A stretch of DNA of 64,000 bases from an uncultured Dorea sp. GTDB lineage: Bacteria; Bacillota; Clostridia; Lachnospirales; Lachnospiraceae. Below are positions 58,487 through 64,000 of this stretch, piece by piece. Each line of letters starts with the position of its first letter. The stretch's first letter is position 1. The notes beneath the pieces were generated by a model that worked only from the letters and a program-made list of their open reading frames with translations, made no database searches and was not told where the DNA came from. The stretch spans positions 54,254-118,253 of the forward strand of contig CAJTVU010000007.1 in assembly GCA_910580235.1 (NCBI GenBank). Direction: 5' to 3'. Made by a program: the position numbers and the translations under genes.

Positions 58487-59893
58487 TTACTGTTCCATAT
58501 CTGCCGGATCAATCTGCTTTGCCTGGAAAATATTCTCGTCTGCTTCAGATGCTGTCATATCTGCCGTAATCTTTACGTCCATGCCAACATAATCGCCGTC
58601 TAGATTGTCCACGGCATCCTCTTTTAAAAACGTCATAACTGCACCGTCTTCCGTTTGGATCGTAAGCGTATTCATAGTGGCGTCGACGACCATTCCAACG
58701 TACTGAGCGTCTTTTGCGGCCTCATTCGGATCAGAATCCTGTACCTTGATAACAATAAGATTCTCCAAGTCATCCAGGCTGCCCACATAAATAACCTTAA
58801 CCGTGTTGCCCGTCTGGACTCCATTGGCATACTCATGCTCCGCATCTGCAACGTTAAATGTGTATTCCTGCCCGTCTGCCGTAACTGTTAGAGTGTTCAT
58901 GCTCGCTGCGAGCACAGTCCCCATGAGCGTCTGCTCCTGTGGCGTCTGCTCTTCCGGCTGTTGTTCTGTTGGCTGTTGTTCTGTTGGCTGCTGCGTGGCC
59001 GGCTGCTTTGTAACTTGCTGCGGCTCCCGTCCCACCTGCACGGTGGCTGGCGGCTTTCCGTTCGTCTTAGCTGCTGGGGCATCCTCTTTCGGCTTTTCTG
59101 TTGTCAGATATTCCCCATAAATATATGCATCTTTGGATGCATACTGTACACGCGACCATCCGTTATCACACACGCCTGTACGAGTAATGGCTTCACCCTT
59201 TGCAAGAGAGCCCAGGACATTGGAGTCTGTTGTATAAGATGCCCGTATATGCACTCCTGCAGTTGCATACACTGTCTCATTAACAGCCTTAATATTCATT
59301 TTCTTCTGTTCTTCCTTGACAGTGTTCGGATCATTATCTGTAATTTTAATCACTGTCACATTTTTCGTATCTGTCCCATTAATATTTCCTATATAAGTTA
59401 CGACAATCCAATTCCCTTCACGAATCCCGTTCTTAAATTCATGTTGGCAGTTATTAGAATTAAACAGCAGCTCTACGCCGTCGTTCTGCCGGATGGTAAT
59501 CGTATTTTCTGTCAGATCCACGAGCGTGCCGACTGCCTGCTTCTCTGTCTGATGCTCGTTCTCTCCAAGATCTTCTACTCTTGTCACCTTTACTTTCGAT
59601 GTGTCCTGCCCTTCAAGCTTTCCCTCAAAATAAACGACGATGTCATCGCCTGCCCGCATATTCTTTGTGTTGATCGATGCATTAGATACGTCGAATGTAT
59701 ACTCTTTATCCGCCGCCTCAATTACTAACGTCTTTCCTTCAAAGCTGACAAGGACGCCTTCCATCTGTCCCTCGCTTTTTGTGACTACTTTTGTCTCCTG
59801 TTTTTCTTCTTTTTTACACCCTGCCAGTGATAAAGAAAAAATCAAAACTACGCTGCACAATATTACGACAAGCGCTCTGATGCTTTTCCTCAT
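58487..59893 (-). CDS. Exported lipoprotein with four related beta-domains and one SH3 domain
   Basis: A 468-residue protein. Lipoprotein signal ends SLAGC (residue 26). Repeat-like units occupy about 43-108, 120-187, 323-388 and 397-463; each opens with a GxLVDxxxNTLTI-type strand and ends in VIKVxDxDPN or similar. An SH3b domain (VYATAGVHIRASYTTDSNVL) lies at about 206-265, followed by a Pro/Gln/Thr linker (QQPTEQQPTEQQPEEQTPQE). SH3b domains bind peptidoglycan; the repeats look like calcium- or ligand-binding beta barrels, unassigned. Probably a cell-wall-associated surface protein. Confidence 0.7.
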   Translation of the reverse strand: MRKSIRALVVILCSVVLIFSLSLAGCKKEEKQETKVVTKSEGQMEGVLVSFEGKTLVIEAADKEYTFDVSNASINTKNMRAGDDIVVYFEGKLEGQDTSKVKVTRVEDLGENEHQTEKQAVGTLVDLTENTITIRQNDGVELLFNSNNCQHEFKNGIREGNWIVVTYIGNINGTDTKNVTVIKITDNDPNTVKEEQKKMNIKAVNETVYATAGVHIRASYTTDSNVLGSLAKGEAITRTGVCDNGWSRVQYASKDAYIYGEYLTTEKPKEDAPAAKTNGKPPATVQVGREPQQVTKQPATQQPTEQQPTEQQPEEQTPQEQTLMGTVLAASMNTLTVTADGQEYTFNVADAEHEYANGVQTGNTVKVIYVGSLDDLENLIVIKVQDSDPNEAAKDAQYVGMVVDATMNTLTIQTEDGAVMTFLKEDAVDNLDGDYVGMDVKITADMTASEADENIFQAKQIDPADMEQ

Positions 59894-60077
59894 ATGTGTG
59901 CTTCCTCCTTTTTACATCCTTTGTGTTATCCCTCAGCGTACAGAGGGCTTCCTAAAATAAATTATCACATTTCTATACAAACAAAATAAGTTTTACAGAT
60001 ACTTTACAATTATTACTATTCCCGGATCTCTCTGCTTTTTGAAATTCCTCTGGAAATGCAAGAATAGCAAAAAAACA

Positions 60078-60112
60078 AAAGCAGCGGTATCATTCACGAT
60101 ACTGCCGCTTTT
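60078..60112 (-). terminator. Terminator of tRNA-Leu(TAG)
   Basis: On the minus strand AGCGGCAGTATC pairs with GATACCGCTGCT (one mismatch, one G-T), followed by TTTTGTTTTTTT. Confidence 0.75.
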
Positions 60113-60129
60113 GCTTTAACGCTATCCGA

Positions 60130-60209
60130 TGCGGGCAACAGGACTTGAACCTGCACGGTCTCCCACTAGATCCTAAGTCTAGCGCGTCTGCCAATTCCGC
60201 CATGCCCGC
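60130..60209 (-). tRNA. tRNA-Leu (anticodon TAG)
   Basis: On the minus strand acceptor GCGGGCA (60209-60203) pairs with TGCCCGC (60137-60131). The anticodon stem CTAGA/TCTAG encloses CTTAGGA, giving anticodon TAG. GGTTCAAGTCC T-loop present; CCA not encoded. Confidence 0.93.
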
Positions 60210-60406
60210 AATTCCGCCTTACGGGAGATAAGGCACAAATAAGACATCTTGATTTTATCCTATCTTCTTCTACCTGTCAATATTTAAATTGTCAGAACGA
60301 GGCTTCGGGGAATCCTTCTCAAGCGGCGATACGCGGTACTTTGCGACATGATAGCCTGTCTTCCCCGGATCAGGCTCTCCCTTTCGATCTCTAGCCTTCG
60401 TACTAT

Positions 60407-60805
60407 TTATCTTCCAATATTTAATTTAGCCATTAGCGCCTCCTGTAATACGCTCGAGAAATTCACGCCTCTGGCTACGGCCTCTTCATTTAGCCATTCT
60501 GGAATGCTAAGCGTCTTTTTTACTGCACGCGCGTTATGCTTCTTTTTATATTCCAGCATGTCAAATCCCACAATCACAATTGTTCCATCCTCATTCCTAA
60601 TCTCCCCAATCTCAGAAGGGATTGGAATCTCTTCCCCTTCTTCTTTCCTGCCTATCAGTGCAAGCCCTAACGCCTCAACAGCCATCTCATATGCTTGCTG
60701 CATATCGTCGCCTTCTGTTAAGCATTCTGGTATATCAGGAAAAGATATCCAAAAGCCCCCTTCTTCTGCTTTATGGAAGATTGCGGGATAAAATAATTTA
60801 TTCAT
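60407..60805 (-). CDS. hicB: HicB-family antitoxin
   Basis: A 132-residue protein. The N-terminal HicB fold is FYPAIFHKAEEGGFWISFPD, IPECLTEGDDMQQAYEMAVE and an LGLALIGRKEEGEEIPIPSE continuation. The C-terminal RHH part is VKKTLSIPEWLNEEAVARGV. It would neutralise HicA and repress the operon. ATG 60805 is used: GGAGGTG precedes it; the frame begins at 60820. The partner hicA upstream is frameshifted. Confidence 0.85.
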   Translation of the reverse strand: MNKLFYPAIFHKAEEGGFWISFPDIPECLTEGDDMQQAYEMAVEALGLALIGRKEEGEEIPIPSEIGEIRNEDGTIVIVGFDMLEYKKKHNARAVKKTLSIPEWLNEEAVARGVNFSSVLQEALMAKLNIGR

Positions 60806-60840
60806 ACGTGGCACCTCCATTTATTTTCCAAGCATCGAGC

Positions 60841-61027
60841 CTATTTAAGCCCCGCCTGTTTAAGTATTGCCTGCTCCAATCCCTTTTTCATGGCTCTGGA
60901 GTGATAAGGAACAATAACTGTTATTCCCGTCTCCTGATTTCTCATTTTTATATGAGAACCATTTTGACTGATTTCCTCAAACCCGTTCTTCCTGAGATGT
61001 CTTATCATCTCTCGGCGTCATTGGCAT
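60841..61027 (-). pseudogene. hicA: HicA toxin, frameshifted
   Basis: Behind a good AAAGGAGATACAAAAG site the ATG at 61027 starts MPMTPR but then runs out of frame to an early stop. The HicA body follows in another frame: IRHLRKNGFEEISQNGSHIK then VIVPYHSRAMKKGLEQAILK (catalytic His in GSHIK), ending at TAG 60843-60841. Restoring two bases in the CCGAGAGATG run would give MPMTPREMIRHLRK, so an AG dinucleotide appears lost. An internal ATG could start a slightly short HicA but has no ribosome site. Confidence 0.75.
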
Positions 61028-61334
61028 CTTTTGTATCTCCTTTCCTTGTACACTGAGGGTATCATGTTTATATGGTATCACGTATTTCTACGTATGTCAA
61101 TTCTTTTTACTTATTTTTACGTACTATCTTTATGATTATATTTACTCCTCTCCCACCCGCCTACCCTTTTAATTTTCAATAATGCTCTCCTTTCCTTTCT
61201 GTATATCTGAGGCGGCATCAGTAGTAAAGGAATATAGCGTGCCTCTGCGATCTCTTCTGGATCGTTCTCTGAGAAGCCTTCATTCCCTTTGTTACAACCA
61301 TCCGTGAAAAAGGAAAGACACCCTCGCGGATGTC
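61028..61334. other. Promoter region of hicAB and a coding-like remnant
   Basis: 61050-61110 is AT-rich with repeated GTATCA and ACGTA words, plausible HicB operators. From about 61310 down to a stop at 61119-61117 the minus strand stays open and reads GFSENDPEEIAEARYIPLLL then MPPQIYRKERR, which looks like a real protein fragment but has no start codon. No intact gene seen. Confidence 0.35.
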
Positions 61335-61481
61335 TTATACTTGCCTGTTCTTCGGCTCGACCGCCTCAGATCGGATGTTATGCATCTGGTTCTGGTTCTC
61401 CGGTTTTGCCTTCTGCGTTACGCTATTGAACTTATCCAGGCTCTTCTGCCTGTTCTGCTGCTCTTGCTGCCTTTTATCCAT
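61335..61481 (-). CDS. Small Gln/Asn/Lys-rich 48-residue protein
   Basis: ORF starting MDKRQQEQQNRQKSLDKFNS and ending KNRQV, preceded by a GAGGTGATAGC site. Extremely hydrophilic, with no membrane or metal motif. I recall similar short Gln/Asn-rich hypothetical proteins in Lachnospiraceae, without known role. Transcript would end at a weak hairpin near 61308-61337. Confidence 0.5.
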   Translation of the reverse strand: MDKRQQEQQNRQKSLDKFNSVTQKAKPENQNQMHNIRSEAVEPKNRQV

Positions 61482-61532
61482 GCTATCACCTCATGGATAG
61501 TATGTGAAGGAAAGAGCATTTTATGCATCAGA

Positions 61533-61554
61533 AAAGCGCCCCGGGGAGCGCTTT
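61533..61554. terminator. Hairpin between the 48-residue ORF and the remnant region
   Basis: AAAGCGC pairs with GCGCTTT around CCCGGGGA-like loop. A-run and T-run at its sides allow either direction. Confidence 0.55.
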
Positions 61555-61615
61555 AGTTCGTTGATTATAAATTTAATAATCCCGTATTGCTTTGCAATAT
61601 ACTTATACATTCCTC

Positions 61616-61849
61616 TCATGTTTTCTCATGTGATAAATACTTTTCAATCATAATTGAAAGGCTCTTTAAATCATTAATTAACTCAATTGATTGATTATTC
61701 GATTTATTATACCAAAAATATTTGCTGGATAAATCTACTATATTTATTTCAAATTCGTCCAAAGATCTTGCATTATGCAACCTATTAACTACTACAGCAT
61801 CTCCTCCTAAGTCCGCTTAATTCCCGTTATACGTAAGTACCTGTATCAT
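61616..61849 (-). pseudogene. Nonsense-interrupted and truncated ORF
   Basis: From ATG 61849 (behind GAGGTAG) the frame reads MIQVLTYNGN, a TAA stop, then continues ADLGGDAVVVNRLHNARSLD, EFEINIVDLSSKYFWYNKSN and on to a TGA at 61616. The continuity across the stop shows a broken N-terminal gene fragment of an unidentified larger protein. The IS110 remnant begins right beside its promoter side. Confidence 0.55.
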
Positions 61850-61891
61850 ATTCTACCTCGTATTATAAAGGTAGTAGTGTTTATAGTCCCT

Positions 61892-62079
61892 CTCCAAGGA
61901 CTGTATGCTATACTGTTGGAGATACTGTGGATTGTTTTTATCACCTACCACTCAGATGGTTTAAGTGAGGCTACAACCACAGTCTCTTTGTATATTTGTT
62001 AATTAGTTAGATACCGCATGACGGTTTATTTAGAACGAGGTTACGATCGCAGAGAGTACCTGTGGCTCTAAACAGTATC
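61892..62079 (+). ncRNA. Probable IS110 bridge RNA locus
   Basis: Three stem-loops precede the recombinase: CTCCAA/TTGGAG (61892-61921, with inner GTAT/ATAC), CTGTGG/CCACAG (61925-61982) and GATAC/GTATC with inner TTTAGA/TCTAAA (62010-62079). IS110 elements are known to encode a bridge RNA in this position, made of a 5' hairpin and two hairpins whose internal loops read target and donor DNA. The match is architectural; loops were not aligned to ends. Confidence 0.55.
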
Positions 62080-62104
62080 AAATACTTTGCAAAGGAGATT
62101 TTGT

Positions 62105-62503
62105 ATGATCTACGTTGGAATTGATGTTGCCAAGGATAAGCATGACTGCTTTATCACTAACTCAGATGGTGAGGTTTTATTTAAATCATTTACCATCTCT
62201 AATAACCGCGAAGGTTTTGAGACCTTGTTTCAAAGAATTGAATCTGTTTCAGAAGATCTGTCCAAAGTAAAAGTAGGGCTTGAAGCCACAGGACACTACA
62301 GTTACAATCTTCTGGGCTTTCTTCTTGATAAAGGTTTGCCGACCTACGTTATCAATCCGTTACACACCAATCTTTACAGAAAAAGCCTCAGCCTTAGAAA
62401 GACCAAAACGGATAAAGTAGATCCCCATACGATCGCTTCCATGATCATGTCTGACGTGAACTTAAAGCCCTACTTAGACACATCTTATCACAACGAAGAA
62501 CTG
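62105..62503 (+). pseudogene. IS110-family recombinase, C-terminally truncated
   Basis: ATG 62105 behind AAAGGAG starts MIYVGIDVAKDKHDCFITNS, the RuvC-like DEDD domain (first Asp in GIDVAK), then GLEATGHYSYNLLGFLLDKG (Glu) and TDKVDPHTIASMIMSD (Asp pair). It breaks off after YHNEEL; the C-terminal Tnp domain with the catalytic serine is missing. The frame runs on to 62626 through IS3 sequence. Confidence 0.85.
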
Positions 62504-63131
62504 TTCCACGGTCACTATGGATTACAGCGCCTTCCAGGGCTGGATAAGCAGTCAGGGCGTTTTCCAGTGTATGGATGCACAGATCTGCCCTCATGTTTGT
62601 TTCCATTGCCAGACCGAGAACGCTAAGGTCAAAGCAGTCAAAAATCGCAGATACATACAATTTCCCATTGGATGCAGGAATCTCTGTGATATCTGTAATA
62701 CATTTTTCCAATGGGACATCTGAGTGGAAATCCCGTTTCAACAGATCATCCGATTTCATGGCTTCCCGGTCTGCCTTCGTAATTCCCTTCGGCTTTCTCT
62801 TTAACCGATGGCTCAGACCAATCTGTTCCATGATCCGGTATACGGTCCGCTCACTGGGGATATGTACTCCTGCCGGCTGTTTCAGCAACAGCGCTTGGTA
62901 CATCCGAATCCGTCCATAAGTATCGTTGCATTCGTCCTCACTGACAATTTCTTTCATAGCGTCTGCCAGATCCTGGTACTTCCATGGACGGTCTTTATTA
63001 GCGAGGTATTTATAGAAGCCCTGCCGGCTGATACCAAGCATCCGGCAATAAAATGCGATTTTTCCGGTAATTCTGCCGTCCTCTGTTTCCAAAGCCAGAA
63101 AAATCATTCTCTGGTTTTTGCTGACTTCCAA
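62445..63131 (-). pseudogene. IS3-family transposase OrfB, truncated
   Basis: Starts TTG (EVSKNQRMIFLALETEDGRI), contains the HTH_21 region (YGRIRMYQALLLKQPAGVHI), first catalytic Asp in KCITDITEIPASNGKLYVSA and second in AVIHSDRGT. The protein then enters IS110 sequence (VLRCDKMCLS...), so the third catalytic residue, Glu of DDE, is missing. Inactive. Overlaps orfA by 28 bases in a different frame, as in IS3 elements that use frameshifting. Confidence 0.85.
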
Positions 63132-63490
63132 CGGCTGGCGGCAAAAAAAGCACTGGCTTCCTCCAGAAATTCGTTTTCTTCTTTCAGGCGGCGGATTTCC
63201 TTATCTTGCTCCTTAACACGTTTACGCAGCATGGTAATTTCTTCTGACAGGCTCATTGCGCCAGAAGGGGTATGGGAGCCTTCACCGATATCGAGCTTAC
63301 CGGCTCTTACAGCTTTCAGCCATGTATGGATGGTTCCTTCAGGGATCCCTAATTCTTTAGCAGCCTTAGCACCGCCAATTTCTTTAGCTAGTTTTACTGC
63401 CTGTACTTTGTATTCATGGTCATATTTACGTGCCACTTTGAATACCTCCTTATTCTCTTGGTTTTATTATGAAATCCTTGAGAATAAACT
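62504..63490 (-). mobile_element. IS3-family remnant lacking its 3' end
   Basis: OrfA and a truncated orfB on the minus strand. The upstream end lies near 63480-63500, where TGTCAACTTTTTTATA could be the terminal repeat. The downstream end has been replaced by the IS110 remnant. Confidence 0.75.
63104..63436 (-). CDS. IS3-family transposase OrfA
   Basis: A 110-residue helix-turn-helix protein: MARKYDHEYKVQAVKLAKEI, then GIPEGTIHTWLKAVRAGKLD, and a leucine-zipper-like C-terminus (EEITMLRKRVKEQDKEIRRL) that multimerises OrfAB. Intact but without a functional OrfB. Confidence 0.88.
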   Translation of the reverse strand: MARKYDHEYKVQAVKLAKEIGGAKAAKELGIPEGTIHTWLKAVRAGKLDIGEGSHTPSGAMSLSEEITMLRKRVKEQDKEIRRLKEENEFLEEASAFFAASRWKSAKTRE

Positions 63491-63612
63491 GTCAACTTTT
63501 TTATACCACATCAGACCGCCCTCAACGGGGAGGCGGTACATTATCCTTTACCCCCACAAAAGCCGCTTTAACTGCGTAACAGAAGCCACAGAACAGACCA
63601 AAGGAGGAACGA

Positions 63613-64000
63613 ATGGCAGACAACCGCAAATATTACTACCTAAAGCTGAAAGAGAGCTATTTTGACGAGGACGCTATCGTGCTGCTGGAAAGTATGCAGG
63701 ACGGTATGCTCTACTCAAACATTCTCTTGAAGCTGTACCTAAAATCACTGAAAAACGGGGGAAAGCTCCAGCTTGCCGAGAATATCCCCTACACCGCACA
63801 GATGATAGCCACAATTACCCGCCAGCAAGTCGGCACAGTGGAGAGGGCTTTGCAGGAGCAAAAGGCATTGCCGGAAGCCGTGGCGGACAAACGTCCACCA
63901 GAGATAGATATAGAGTTAGAGATAAAGAGAGAGGGAGAGATAAAGACAGGACAGACAGCCCCCGCCCCTTTTGGCAGATATGAAAATGTATTCCTGTCAG
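63613..64000 (+). CDS. Phage/conjugative-element replisome organiser-like protein, partial
   Basis: ATG 63613 behind AAAGGAGG begins MADNRKYYYLKLKESYFDED and continues DAIVLLESMQDGMLYSNILL, the N-terminal winged domain of phage replisome organisers. After QVGTVERALQEQ the reading becomes KALPEAVADKRPPEIDIELE and then GRYENVFLS at the window edge. From memory the family has a longer middle section (the LGLIE... part), so an internal deletion is likely. The gene runs off the end. Confidence 0.7.
   Translation, partial: MADNRKYYYLKLKESYFDEDAIVLLESMQDGMLYSNILLKLYLKSLKNGGKLQLAENIPYTAQMIATITRQQVGTVERALQEQKALPEAVADKRPPEIDIELEIKREGEIKTGQTAPAPFGRYENVFLS

Larger units (their letters stand above)
61870..62503 (+). 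mobile_element. IS110-family remnant (5' part)
   Basis: Contains the noncoding left region (61870-62104) and about 133 codons of the recombinase. The left end is not delimited precisely. The element is cut at about 62501-62506, where IS3-family sequence begins in the opposite direction. Confidence 0.75.

Noticed and set aside
58803..59120. Cysteine-rich rightward ORF
   Set aside because: Antisense shadow of the Gln/Thr/Pro repeats in the surface lipoprotein; no ribosome site.
60215..60406. Minus-strand coding-like frame (STKARDRKGEPDPGKTGYHV...) after hicB
   Set aside because: No start codon and overlap with the end of hicB; too weak to call a gene.
62808..63665. Long rightward ORF of 285 codons
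   Set aside because: Antisense to IS3 orfA/orfB and crossing the IS boundary; no family features.

Overview
The window reads as a chromosomal segment of a spore-forming, strictly anaerobic Firmicute, most likely a gut Lachnospiraceae (Clostridium cluster XIVa). The evidence is a spoIIA-sigF-spoVA sporulation block, an [FeFe]-hydrogenase maturation set (hydE, hydG, hydF), a flavodiiron O2/NO scavenger carrying its own flavin reductase and rubredoxin, an oxygen-labile Fe-S serine dehydratase, and Gram-positive style ribosome binding sites. I cannot name the species from the sequence alone.

Layout. 1-9115: the right part of a prophage or phage-like integrative element. An early operon of small zinc-ribbon and recombination-type proteins runs leftward off the window. 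It is followed by a switch region with at least eight small DNA-binding proteins and several operator clusters, a CI/LexA-type repressor, a DUF3800 cargo gene and a tyrosine integrase. A single type I-C-like CRISPR repeat sits directly after the repressor stop codon. 9234-12154: a K+ channel and a Na/phosphate-type transporter. 12306-17170: spoIIAA-spoIIAB-sigF, then a sigma-G/F-type promoter, then a 51-residue membrane protein and spoVAA-AB-AC-AD-AE, broken up by GC-rich palindromic repeats. 17338-25045: a TPR membrane protein, a 44-residue ORF, folC, an LTA-synthase-like sulfatase and valS. 25252-31873: the flavodiiron protein, an NhaC antiporter, purC and a polar amino acid ABC importer.

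31996-39700 is a mixed accessory stretch. It holds an orphan promoter-terminator unit, a cytosine-C5 methyltransferase apparently fused to a PD-(D/E)XK nuclease domain, a chloramphenicol-acetyltransferase-like gene, a WYL regulator, a DNA-deoxyinosine-glycosylase-like gene and small metabolic or redox genes. 39808-43809 is the hyd maturation operon; its leader carries a well-formed terminator and a competing antiterminator plus a possible pseudoknot, and I do not recognise it as a known riboswitch class. 43804-49395: a sirtuin, serine dehydratase, a metallophosphoesterase pair, a DUF4317 protein and tRNA-Leu(CAG). 49409-50520 is a small phage-like remnant. 50559-52830 is an ABC transporter. 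53004-56755 is an FMN-riboswitch-controlled ribDEBAH operon. 56820-60209: membrane and secreted proteins and tRNA-Leu(TAG).

The right edge (60407-64000) is a graveyard of mobile DNA: a hicAB module whose hicA has a 2-base frameshift, a nonsense-interrupted ORF, an IS110 remnant that keeps its upstream structured RNA region but only about a third of its recombinase, an IS3-family remnant fused to it head-on, and the start of a replisome-organiser-like gene from a conjugative element or phage.

The most interesting items are (i) the solitary CRISPR repeat in the prophage immunity region, which may be an RNA anti-CRISPR or CreA-like RNA, (ii) the unassigned regulatory leader of hydE, (iii) the orphaned IS110 bridge-RNA locus and (iv) the single-chain restriction-modification candidate. 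All calls come from reading the sequence and recalled family knowledge; no database search or folding program was run.
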